From: Paracholeplasma morum
Lineage (GTDB): Bacteria; Bacillota_I; Bacilli_A; Acholeplasmatales; UBA5453
Assembly: GCF_016907055.1 (NCBI RefSeq)
Contig: NZ_JAFBBG010000005.1
Location: forward strand, 1 to 64,000
Length of the DNA stretch: 64,000 nt
Direction: 5' to 3'
Under the pieces are notes generated by a model that searched no databases, was not told the origin of the DNA, and saw only the letters and a list, made by a program, of their open reading frames with translations. Each line of letters begins with the position of its first letter. Position 1 is the first letter of the stretch. The position numbers and the translations under genes were made by a program. This document shows positions 1-9,122 of this stretch, piece by piece.

Positions 1-3000
1 CTTTAAACTTTACAACAGAAGTAACATTAGACAGAACATTCTTGAGTAAAGTCATCACTGTAACAGGTGTTGCAGGTAAGAATGGTTCAATCGTTTCAGG
101 AAATGGAAATAAGACGCTTGTAAGTGGACTTAACTCATTTAAAGTAGTGGTTCAATCAGAAGATGGAACCATGACTTCTGAATATGTACTTAATGTTTAC
201 GTCGTATCTAGCAATGCCGATATCACAAACATTCAAATCGATAAATTATCCGGATATACTTTCAATCCAACAGATTACGCCCAAGATTTAGGTGTGTTTA
301 ATTTTAGCGATTTTGACGGATCAATAGGCATTAGAATCAGTTATACTGACGCTTATGCGAAATTATACGTAGATGGCCAATTAAAATCAGCGGACTTATT
401 TGATTATGTATTAAAGACAGGGACAAACACCATCACGATTAAAGTGGTAGCCGAAGATGGGATCACAGAAGAGATTTACACATTAAACTACACAAGAAAC
501 ATAGCGAAGACAGAAAACAAACTATCAGACCTACAAGTGTTGGTGGGCGGTGTGAATCAGTTATTAGACTTTGACCCAGCAATAAACAGTTATACGGTGA
601 GAGTAGACAGAAGTGTCGCTTCTGTAAACTTAATAGCAACCGTCAATCCAAGTGATTTATCGACCGTCACAGGTGCAGGCACACAAGTCGTGAATGCCGG
701 TGTAGAAAACACCTATTCTATCGTGGTAACAGCGGAAAACGGGACACAAAACACCTATCAAGTGAAGGTAATCGCTAAAAACGATAACCACATGATCAAT
801 GACATAGAAATCACAGGGATTACGTATGATTTTAGTACACATGTAGGAATCTATGATTTAGGTAGTTTCTTATTTAGCAAAAAGACATTCGTCTTTACAG
901 TGACACAAGCAGACGCGTATCAAAAGTTATATGTTGATGGTGCATTGGTCACGTTAGATTCAAACAAACAATTCACCTATACGTTAAAACAAGGGATAAA
1001 CCAAATCACGATTCAATCAGAAAGTGAATACGGTACAAAAGGTACTTTATACACATATCAATACGAACAGCTAATTCCTTCTTCAAATGCAATCTTAAAG
1101 AGCATAAATGGTTCGATTGATGGCACAAACCGTCTAGCTGATTTAGTCATTGATAACATCATGACCATTCGTTTAGATAGAAGCTTTGCCGGTCGTCAAA
1201 TCAACTTAGTTGCTTTAGCCGATGAAAACGGCACAATCGTTAGCGGTAATGGTATAAAACCTTTACAACTAGGTAAAAACGAATTTAAGTTTGTTGTAAG
1301 ATCAGAAGATGGATTAAATGATGCAGAATACATTTTAAGTATTTATGTTGCTAATGATGATACAGATGTCAGCGGCATCAAGTTAAATAATCAATTGATT
1401 GACGATTTCGATAAACTGGTTTCTGACTATGAAATTAAAACACCTTTCAAGTGGAATACAACTCTGATTAACTTAGCTGTTTCCATGACCAATCCAAATC
1501 ATTATGCTTCAATAACAGGTACAGGCAATCAAAACTTATTTACCGGTGTTAACACATTTGACATTGTTATTAGATCTGAATACAGAACCCTTATTAACGA
1601 TGCTTCACAAGATGTCATCTATACAGTTACAGTTACTAAGAATGAAGCTTATAGCGATATAAACTTAGCTGACTTAGTCGTACTGGATAACAATGACAAT
1701 CCATTAACATTCGATAGCGTTGCTACTTATAAACCAGGCACCTATAACTACACCATCACATTGCCAAAAACGGCTTCTGTGACCAGTGTATTGATTGACC
1801 CTGTGTTAAAAGATGCTGCTAAACAAACCTTATCAGGCGATTATGGCGTTAAGACATTAACACCAGGTCTTGATGGTACAATTAAACAATCTTATACATT
1901 TGTAGTTACTGCAGAAGATGGTACATTCAGAGAATACTCAATTACTGTTTTACAAGGGACAACCTTAAGCAGTGACACAAGCATTAAGGGCGTTTCATTA
2001 AGAGACTTCTTCGCGAATGAATACTTAATTAATGACCAATCATTCGATTCATTGAAGACTAGATATGAAATCACAGTGCCTTATGGTGTAACAAACCTAA
2101 ATTTAACCGTTACGCCAAATGATTCAAAAGCAGTTGTATCAGGAAATGGTGAATATTCAATTGGAACTACTTTAACTATTACCTTCTATGTCACAGCTGA
2201 GGATAAGACAGAAGGCACAAGATATGAAATCGTCGTAACAAGAAATGCACCATCTAACGATGCGACATTAAAAGAACTCACTATTAGTTCACTCGATTCA
2301 ACTGTATTAGTTGGTGATGCTTCATTAACACCAACCAAACTAGTGTTTAATCCATCCACACTTGTATACCGAATAACACTTGATAGAACTCATGAATTCA
2401 TTGATATCAATGCGATTGCAAATCATGCAGGCGCAACCGTATCAGGAGATATTTCTACACAGTTCTTATTAGGTGGTGGAACAACTTCATTAAAGATTAC
2501 CGTTAAAGCTGAAGATAACAAGACTCAAAAGACATACTTTGTTTATGTCGATGTTAAGAACAGCGACATCGAAGTTGAAACACTAGAAGTATTAGGCTAT
2601 ACAGTGGCTTATGATAAAGAGACATTATTCTATGATTTAGGCATGGTAGCAATCGGTACTCAACACGTTGACATTGATGCAACCATATCTGATCCACATG
2701 GTACATTAACTGGTACTGGTAGATTCTTCTTAGTAGATGGCGAAAATTTATTTAAAGTTACAGCTACCTCAGAAGACAAGAGTAAGACCGTAACCTACAC
2801 CATTAGAGTTGAAAGACCTAAAGGTGGTGGAACTGGCCCAATCAGTACAGATAATAAACTATACGATTTACTAATCGAAGGTACTAAGAATAATTACCCA
2901 CTAAACTTTAATGAAAATACATTTGTATATGACATTGAGTTAGATTACAATGACGGACAGTTTAACTTAAACGCTATTAAAAACCCTAGAGCATCTGTAA

Positions 3001-6000
3001 CAGGTGCAGGATTCCATTCTCTACAACCTGGTCAAACTAAGGCAATCTTAGTCACAGTCACTGCAGAAGATGGGACAGTAGGCGTTACTTATACAGTTAA
3101 TGTCACAAGATCTCTGGGAGATAGCGACAACCAATTATCAGAGTTCTACATCATCGAAAACGGCATTAAACGTTTATTAGATGAAACGAAGACTTATCAA
3201 GAAGTCGTGATCGCTTCTAACACCACAGAAATTGAAATTGGTGCAACCGGTCCTTCTACAGCTAAGATTTCTGGTTTAGGTGTTGTGCCAATTGATACAA
3301 ACGATCAGTTCTTTACAGTAATCGTTACATCTGAAAATGGCAACCCTAAAGCTTACAATATTCGCGTGATGAAGGTAAGTTCAGATGCAACGCTTAAAGA
3401 TTTAACGGTATTAGATAATACGACTCAAACGCCTATTAACTATAATCCAGTGTTTGATCCAAATACCCTAAACTACAATATCGATTTAACAAGCTTCCCA
3501 CAAATCGTGGAAATTGAATTGATTGCTACTTCAAATAGCGTAGTTAAAGACATTACAGGATTAGGTGTTCATACACTTAAATCAGGTATTGGTATGACGA
3601 CTGACCGTTATTCAATCATAGTTACAGCAGAAGATGGTACAACCACTAAGACTTACACAGTAACCATCACTAGAAATATTGATCCAGAAGATAGTATCGC
3701 AATTGATGATCTATCACTTTATGGCGATACGATTCTATATCTAGGGAACGATAAGTATCCTACTGCACCAATCCAATTTACAGTTTCACAAAAGGAATAT
3801 GTAATCAATGTGCCTTATCAAACTCAAAAGGCAATGTTATATGTTTCTAACGCCAATGGGGCAAGTATATATGGTACAGGTGAGTACTCCCTAGCTACCA
3901 AAGAAACAGTCATTCTATTCTATATGGTTTCTAAGAGCGGATTAGTTCAAAGTGAAACGTATACTATTAGAGTAGTTAAGGCTGATCCAAGCACAGATAA
4001 CACACTTAAGTCATTAACAATGAATGGGTCACTTATCCCTGGATTTGATCCAACAAAGACAAGTTATACATTTAATGTTGATTCTGCGTTAGTTAGTCAA
4101 GTGAGCATTGGAGCAACCAAAAATGATCCATATTCAGTGTTATCTGGCGATCTAGGAAACGTTCCAATCGTACCAGGTAAAAACACCATTAATGTTACAG
4201 TCATTGCGGAAGATGGTACACCAAAGGTTTACTCAGTAACCATTAACAGTTTAAGTAATGATGCAAGTATTTACACATTAGGTGTTGAAAACTATTCAAT
4301 CACTCCTACATTCGACCCACTTAAGACAGTCTATCGATTAACAGTGGATTTCGATGTAACAATGGTAAATATTTACGCAACTTTCCATGAAAAAGCAACC
4401 GTATTTGGAACAGGTGCTAAGACCCTTAAAGTGGGTGTCAACCTATTCACGGTATACGCACGTTCAGAAGGTAATACTGAAGGTACTAGATATCAAATCG
4501 AAATTACTAGAACTGAACCAAGTAGTGATACTTCATTAAAATCCTTAACCGTAAAAGATAAGAATGGAAATGTATTATCATTCACTGGATCATTTAGTCC
4601 TGATACGAGAGATTACATCATTAACCTTAAAGAAGATGCGAATATCAACACAGTATTATTAGAAGCAGAAACCATGCATGCTAAGAGTAATGTATATGGT
4701 ATTGGTAACGTCTTATTAGGCGGATTTATTGATGGAAAATATCATACAATCGTTAAAGTTTCAGTTATGGCTGAAGATGGTACGGTTGGTGAATACTCAA
4801 TCAGTTTCTATCGTGGTGTTACATTAAGTGACTTAGCTGAAATTGAATCGCTTAACCTATTAGGTAGTGACTCAGTAAGCTATTTAGGAACATTAGAATC
4901 CTCATTAACTCAATTTGATGGTGTTACACAATCTTATACCATTACAGTGCCTTATTATGTTATGAACATGAACTTACAAGTTACTGCAGTAGGTACGGTT
5001 TATGGAAACGGCGTGAAGTTATTTGGAAACTCTAACGAGTTAACCTATAATTTATATGTAGTATCACAAAATGGATCTAATCAAACAGCAACATACATCA
5101 TTAGAGTCGTTAAAGAACAAGCAGAAGTGGATAACACTTTAAATAGTTTAACGGTTGATGGTGTATTGGTTAAAGGTTTTGATCCAGAAGTTAACGCATA
5201 TGTTATCACAATGCCAACACAATCAAGTAAAGATAACATCACCATTGGCGCAACCACAGATTCGAACGCGACCATTCAAGGGTTAGGCAATAAGCCTCTA
5301 CTTGCAGGAGAAAACGTATTCCCAATCTCCGTTATTGCCCAAACAGGCGAAGTTAATACTTACACATTAACCATCAACTATGTTCACTCTAACGCTTTAC
5401 TAGATACACTTCTAGTCAAGGGCGTTACAGGTGATACGTACGATGATGAATCTGCTATAACTTACTTTACACCAGACGAATTTGAAAGTTCTACCTTCAA
5501 GTATGTCGTTCAAGTAGGACCAAACACCACTAAGGTTAGATTAACTGGGACAACTGAAGACCAAGAGAGTGGCGCAAGAGTTTCAGGATTTAGAACTTAT
5601 GATTTCCCAATCAATCAAGAATCTAGAACCATTGAAATTGAAGTCACATCAGCAGATGGTCTCCAAACACAAATCTATGAAGTGGAATTAGTCAGAAACG
5701 GAAAACCTGACAACAACTCGAAACTAAACACATTGGTTGTTGAAGGACAAAGACTTGCATTTAACCCAACTACATACAGTTATTCATTAAGTGTTAACAA
5801 CAACACACCAAACATTCAACTCAGTGCACAAGCATTTAGTCCAAATGCAAAAGTGACTGTATTAGGGTATGAACAAGGCCAAGCACAGAATGAAATTTCA
5901 ATTGCAATCGATGATTTAAAAGCTGGTAACAACGTGGTTCTAATCAAAGTTGAAGCTGAAGATGGTTCAATGAGTTATTACCGTTTATCCATCAATAAAG

Positions 6001-6134
6001 ACGCTCAACCAGATTACTTATTAACCGTGTTGTTGATTGTGACATTCCTATTATGGGTGATCACAGTCGCATTCTTCTTACTCAAACTTTCCAGAAGTAA
6101 GAAAGAAGAAAACCGCAGAGGTATGATTATTTAA
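1..6134 (+). CDS. Giant surface protein of cadherin-like beta-sandwich repeats (5' partial)
   Basis: The frame is open from the window's first bases, so the visible protein (over 2030 residues) lacks its N-terminus; the TTG at position 42 is only an internal codon. About 21 units of 90-100 residues repeat the pattern 'FNP..xxY.(I/V)xxxR' followed by 'AEDGT..xY.(I/V)xVTRN', as in the cadherin-like beta-sandwich family (PF12733). The C-terminus carries one membrane helix (YLLTVLLIVTFLLWVITVAFF) and a basic tail (KLSRSKKEENRR), so the repeats should lie outside the cell with the tail in the cytoplasm. No LPXTG motif is present. Neighbours on the same strand are a degenerate GGDEF/EAL membrane protein and an AAA+ ATPase, which suggests a surface apparatus with an energised cytoplasmic side. 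Adhesion or stalk function is inference. Confidence 0.85.
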   Translation, partial: LNFTTEVTLDRTFLSKVITVTGVAGKNGSIVSGNGNKTLVSGLNSFKVVVQSEDGTMTSEYVLNVYVVSSNADITNIQIDKLSGYTFNPTDYAQDLGVFNFSDFDGSIGIRISYTDAYAKLYVDGQLKSADLFDYVLKTGTNTITIKVVAEDGITEEIYTLNYTRNIAKTENKLSDLQVLVGGVNQLLDFDPAINSYTVRVDRSVASVNLIATVNPSDLSTVTGAGTQVVNAGVENTYSIVVTAENGTQNTYQVKVIAKNDNHMINDIEITGITYDFSTHVGIYDLGSFLFSKKTFVFTVTQADAYQKLYVDGALVTLDSNKQFTYTLKQGINQITIQSESEYGTKGTLYTYQYEQLIPSSNAILKSINGSIDGTNRLADLVIDNIMTIRLDRSFAGRQINLVALADENGTIVSGNGIKPLQLGKNEFKFVVRSEDGLNDAEYILSIYVANDDTDVSGIKLNNQLIDDFDKLVSDYEIKTPFKWNTTLINLAVSMTNPNHYASITGTGNQNLFTGVNTFDIVIRSEYRTLINDASQDVIYTVTVTKNEAYSDINLADLVVLDNNDNPLTFDSVATYKPGTYNYTITLPKTASVTSVLIDPVLKDAAKQTLSGDYGVKTLTPGLDGTIKQSYTFVVTAEDGTFREYSITVLQGTTLSSDTSIKGVSLRDFFANEYLINDQSFDSLKTRYEITVPYGVTNLNLTVTPNDSKAVVSGNGEYSIGTTLTITFYVTAEDKTEGTRYEIVVTRNAPSNDATLKELTISSLDSTVLVGDASLTPTKLVFNPSTLVYRITLDRTHEFIDINAIANHAGATVSGDISTQFLLGGGTTSLKITVKAEDNKTQKTYFVYVDVKNSDIEVETLEVLGYTVAYDKETLFYDLGMVAIGTQHVDIDATISDPHGTLTGTGRFFLVDGENLFKVTATSEDKSKTVTYTIRVERPKGGGTGPISTDNKLYDLLIEGTKNNYPLNFNENTFVYDIELDYNDGQFNLNAIKNPRASVTGAGFHSLQPGQTKAILVTVTAEDGTVGVTYTVNVTRSLGDSDNQLSEFYIIENGIKRLLDETKTYQEVVIASNTTEIEIGATGPSTAKISGLGVVPIDTNDQFFTVIVTSENGNPKAYNIRVMKVSSDATLKDLTVLDNTTQTPINYNPVFDPNTLNYNIDLTSFPQIVEIELIATSNSVVKDITGLGVHTLKSGIGMTTDRYSIIVTAEDGTTTKTYTVTITRNIDPEDSIAIDDLSLYGDTILYLGNDKYPTAPIQFTVSQKEYVINVPYQTQKAMLYVSNANGASIYGTGEYSLATKETVILFYMVSKSGLVQSETYTIRVVKADPSTDNTLKSLTMNGSLIPGFDPTKTSYTFNVDSALVSQVSIGATKNDPYSVLSGDLGNVPIVPGKNTINVTVIAEDGTPKVYSVTINSLSNDASIYTLGVENYSITPTFDPLKTVYRLTVDFDVTMVNIYATFHEKATVFGTGAKTLKVGVNLFTVYARSEGNTEGTRYQIEITRTEPSSDTSLKSLTVKDKNGNVLSFTGSFSPDTRDYIINLKEDANINTVLLEAETMHAKSNVYGIGNVLLGGFIDGKYHTIVKVSVMAEDGTVGEYSISFYRGVTLSDLAEIESLNLLGSDSVSYLGTLESSLTQFDGVTQSYTITVPYYVMNMNLQVTAVGTVYGNGVKLFGNSNELTYNLYVVSQNGSNQTATYIIRVVKEQAEVDNTLNSLTVDGVLVKGFDPEVNAYVITMPTQSSKDNITIGATTDSNATIQGLGNKPLLAGENVFPISVIAQTGEVNTYTLTINYVHSNALLDTLLVKGVTGDTYDDESAITYFTPDEFESSTFKYVVQVGPNTTKVRLTGTTEDQESGARVSGFRTYDFPINQESRTIEIEVTSADGLQTQIYEVELVRNGKPDNNSKLNTLVVEGQRLAFNPTTYSYSLSVNNNTPNIQLSAQAFSPNAKVTVLGYEQGQAQNEISIAIDDLKAGNNVVLIKVEAEDGSMSYYRLSINKDAQPDYLLTVLLIVTFLLWVITVAFFLLKLSRSKKEENRRGMII

Positions 6135-6140
6135 GAGACT

Positions 6141-6167
6141 GCTAACAAGGCCGAAAGCCTTGTTAGC
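6141..6167 (+). other. Perfect 11-bp hairpin without a T tract
   Basis: An inverted repeat of 11 bp (GCTAACAAGGC and its complement) around a CGAAA loop begins six bases after the stop of the giant gene. There is no run of T behind it, so it is not a canonical intrinsic terminator. It could be an mRNA processing or stability element or a partial terminator between the giant gene and the three genes behind it. Confidence 0.6.
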
Positions 6168-6197
6168 TACTCAATACTAAAAAAAGAGAGGTAAACC

Positions 6198-7574
6198 ATG
6201 CTTATATTATTTTCAACAGTTGAAAACATTATCTTTTCAATTGTCATCTTATTAACATCTATTGCACTCATCGCTCTGCTATATTGGCTAATTAAGAAAG
6301 AACACACACGTTATAAAAACGATAAATACTTATCAGTCAGTGACGTAACAACCTTTGATGATTTATTAGACTTAGTGAGTTACCGTTTCACTAAACACAA
6401 TCAAGTATACTTTTCACTACTGTACTTAAGTATTGATCAGTTTGACCAAATTACTGAATACATCCACCCTGATGGGGTATATCAATACCTACAAAAAGTA
6501 GGACATTCCATTCGAATGATCCTATTTAGAGGGGCTAAGTTTGCACAATCACCAGAAAGAGAAACATTCTTAATTTATTTACCAGAACTATTAGATGAAG
6601 ACAAACTCATTCAAATTTGTCTTAAGTTTAAACAAGCTTCAGAAAAGAAAATGGTGATTTCCAATGACTTATCCATTCAAAGAAAAATCACGATTGGGGC
6701 AGTTAACTATCCTCAACATGGTTCTGGCTTAAATGAGTTACTTCTTAATCTTAAGAGCGCCTTATATTATGGCAAAAGAATGGGTGGAAATACCATTAGT
6801 ATTTACAATGATTCCATGAAACAAACCGAAGACACCTTAAAACACTATAAAGAAATGAAAGACGCACTTAAAAATAAAGAAGTTCAAATTAAGTTTGAAC
6901 CGCTTATGGAAAGTGAAGATTCTAAGTGTTATGGTATGTACACATTAGTATCTCAACAAAAAGGTAAAGAATTGATTTCATACCGTGAAATCATGCCTTT
7001 GTTGGAAACCACCGATGATGCATTTTGGTTTGGTCAATGGGTATTTGAAAAATCCCTTGAACACAGTTTTGATGTGTATAATACAATGAAAAACAAAGAG
7101 TATTATACATTCATTCCGGTGTCAGTATCACAACTAGAACAGACAGATATCGCGAACTACATGGATGTGGTAACTAAGAAGTACCAAATCGATCCAAGAA
7201 AAGTGGTATTGCATGTATTAGTAGCTAGACCAGCTTCATCCGAAATTAAACTCGTGAAGAACATCATTAACTTAAAGAATCTTGGATTCAAATTTAGCAT
7301 CGACTATCAAAAAGATTTAAGCATTCTAAAACAATTCATCAGCAACTTCAAGATTGATTTCTTAAGAATTAATGCTGAAGTTCTGGAAAAAGAATACGAT
7401 AATATCTTTAAACAGGTAAAAGATCAAGTTACATTAGTCGCAACTCATGTCGACAAAGAAACTCAAATACGTCTTATGGCAACCAAAGAAGTTCCATTTG
7501 TGGAAGGCTCCTATTTCGGAACCCCTCTTACAAAAGAAGAACTGTTACCATTTGTTACGAAGAATAGGTTATAG
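6198..7574 (+). CDS. Membrane protein with degenerate GGDEF and EAL domains
   Basis: The 458-residue protein starts with one membrane helix (about residues 8-30). A GGDEF fold follows (about 50-215), recognisable by 'FSLLYLSIDQFDQI' and by the typical C-terminal strand 'TIGAVNYPQHGSGLNELLLNLKSALYYGKRMGGN'-like region. The catalytic loop reads SPERE instead of GGDEF, so cyclase activity is unlikely. The C-terminal half (about 230-455) follows an EAL fold, but the EAL signature position reads MYTL and the metal ligands are not evident. It is therefore probably a receptor or scaffold, not an enzyme; whether it still binds c-di-GMP is open. An RBS (GAGAGGT) precedes the ATG. It lies in line with the giant repeat protein and the AAA+ ATPase. 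Confidence 0.75.
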   Translation: MLILFSTVENIIFSIVILLTSIALIALLYWLIKKEHTRYKNDKYLSVSDVTTFDDLLDLVSYRFTKHNQVYFSLLYLSIDQFDQITEYIHPDGVYQYLQKVGHSIRMILFRGAKFAQSPERETFLIYLPELLDEDKLIQICLKFKQASEKKMVISNDLSIQRKITIGAVNYPQHGSGLNELLLNLKSALYYGKRMGGNTISIYNDSMKQTEDTLKHYKEMKDALKNKEVQIKFEPLMESEDSKCYGMYTLVSQQKGKELISYREIMPLLETTDDAFWFGQWVFEKSLEHSFDVYNTMKNKEYYTFIPVSVSQLEQTDIANYMDVVTKKYQIDPRKVVLHVLVARPASSEIKLVKNIINLKNLGFKFSIDYQKDLSILKQFISNFKIDFLRINAEVLEKEYDNIFKQVKDQVTLVATHVDKETQIRLMATKEVPFVEGSYFGTPLTKEELLPFVTKNRL

Positions 7575-7584
7575 GTAGATAATA

Positions 7585-9117
7585 ATGGAAAAATTTGCAC
7601 AATGGTTTATAGAATTATTCAAACAAATAATGTCAAACATCTGGGACGGAATAGTCAGATTCTTTTCCCTTCTTGGTGAGAAACTATTCATTGAACCGAT
7701 TGAGTATATTCAAGAATTCTTATCTGCATCCAAAACGTTTGGACCAATCGACTGGGTATTTGCGATTCCATCATTAGTCATTCTGTTTTTCTTAACAGCT
7801 TTGATCACAGTACTTGTGATCCAACTGTTTAGAAGATACATTCGTTTTGTTAAAAAAGAAAAAGACAAAGAAGAACTCCTTCATGAAGTATCGGTACTTC
7901 ACTATGAAATTGAAAACCTATTAGATGAGAAAAATGCGATTATGGCATTGTCATCTGAACCAGCTTCTGGTGGTATTGTAAATGGCGAATCCAAAGGATC
8001 TAAGAAATCGAATGGGTTTGTTAAAAATAGATTCCCACTGTTATCACAAGTGGATGAAGCGTATCGCTATAACATTTTACAAACCGCTATGGTATCAGAA
8101 GATCAAGTGGGTCTAAATGAACTTGTGAAAAGATTTGTACACTTCTCAGCTTCTCAACTTGGCCTATACTATACAGAAAAAACAGCACGTATTTTCTTCT
8201 CAGGTATGGCAGCTTCAAAAACCATGGTTCTTGAAGGGATATCTGGGACAGGTAAAACCTCATTAGCGTACGCGATGGGGAAATTCTTCCAAAATGATGC
8301 TGCGATTATCTCGGTTCAACCATCTTGGCGTGATAGAGGTGAAATGCTTGGGTACTTTAACGAATTCACTAAGAAGTTTAATGAAACAGACTTCCTAAAA
8401 GCCGTGTATGAAACAACCTATCGTACTGACATTAATTTCATCGTTTTGGATGAAATGAACTTAGCGAGAGTAGAGTATTACTTCGCAGACTTCCTATCCT
8501 TATTAGAAATGCCAGATCCAAGTGAATGGCGCGTGAACTTAATCACAGACCAAATCGCTGAAGACCCAGCCCATTTAGAAAACGGTAAATTACTAATCCC
8601 ACAAAACGTTTGGTTTATTGGGACAGCTAACCGAGATGACTCAACGTTTGCGATTACCGATAAGGTTTATGACCGTGTTGCGTCCATCGAAATGAATGAT
8701 AAAGCAACCATATTTGATGCGAAACCAACCAAACCGGTTAAACTAAGCATTGAATACTTACACAGCCTATTTAAAGGTGCACAGTCAAACTATCAAATCA
8801 CTCAAAAAACGTTAGAGAACTTACAAAAGCTAGATGAGTTTATCATTGATAAATTTGCAATCGCCTTTGGTAACCGTATTAACAAGCAAATTCATCAATT
8901 CATCCCTGTATATGTTGCATGTGGTGGCGATGAAATTGAAGCACTAGACTATATGGTAAGCCGTAAGATTATTCGTAAGTTTGAATCCTTAAACGTTCCA
9001 TTCCTTAGAAACGAAATTGAAGAGTTAATCGTTGTATTAGATAAATTATTTGGCAAGCAAAACTTTACAGACAGTAAGAAGATGCTGAAGAGTTTCATCA
9101 AACAGTTTAACTGGTAG
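7585..9117 (+). CDS. Membrane-anchored McrB-like AAA+ ATPase
   Basis: The 510-residue protein has an N-terminal amphipathic region, a membrane helix at about residues 55-80 (VFAIPSLVILFFLTALITVL), a short coiled coil, and an AAA+ domain. Visible motifs are Walker A GISGTGKTS (about 216-224), Walker B FIVLDEMNLARVEYYFADFL (about 289-308), which is the McrB/dynein-related form, and a sensor segment FIGTANRDDSTF. Proteins of this class remodel partners with ATP and usually work with a downstream DUF2357 or McrC-like protein, and the next gene is of that kind. McrB itself has an N-terminal DNA-binding domain; here a membrane helix takes its place, so action at the membrane on the neighbouring surface proteins is inferred. 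Confidence 0.8.
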   Translation: MEKFAQWFIELFKQIMSNIWDGIVRFFSLLGEKLFIEPIEYIQEFLSASKTFGPIDWVFAIPSLVILFFLTALITVLVIQLFRRYIRFVKKEKDKEELLHEVSVLHYEIENLLDEKNAIMALSSEPASGGIVNGESKGSKKSNGFVKNRFPLLSQVDEAYRYNILQTAMVSEDQVGLNELVKRFVHFSASQLGLYYTEKTARIFFSGMAASKTMVLEGISGTGKTSLAYAMGKFFQNDAAIISVQPSWRDRGEMLGYFNEFTKKFNETDFLKAVYETTYRTDINFIVLDEMNLARVEYYFADFLSLLEMPDPSEWRVNLITDQIAEDPAHLENGKLLIPQNVWFIGTANRDDSTFAITDKVYDRVASIEMNDKATIFDAKPTKPVKLSIEYLHSLFKGAQSNYQITQKTLENLQKLDEFIIDKFAIAFGNRINKQIHQFIPVYVACGGDEIEALDYMVSRKIIRKFESLNVPFLRNEIEELIVVLDKLFGKQNFTDSKKMLKSFIKQFNW

Positions 9118-9122
9118 TATTT

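Noticed and set aside
42-6134. TTG at 42 as the start of the giant gene
   Set aside because: The same frame is open to the first bases of the window and already reads as repeat sequence (NFTTEVTLDRTF), so the gene begins further left.
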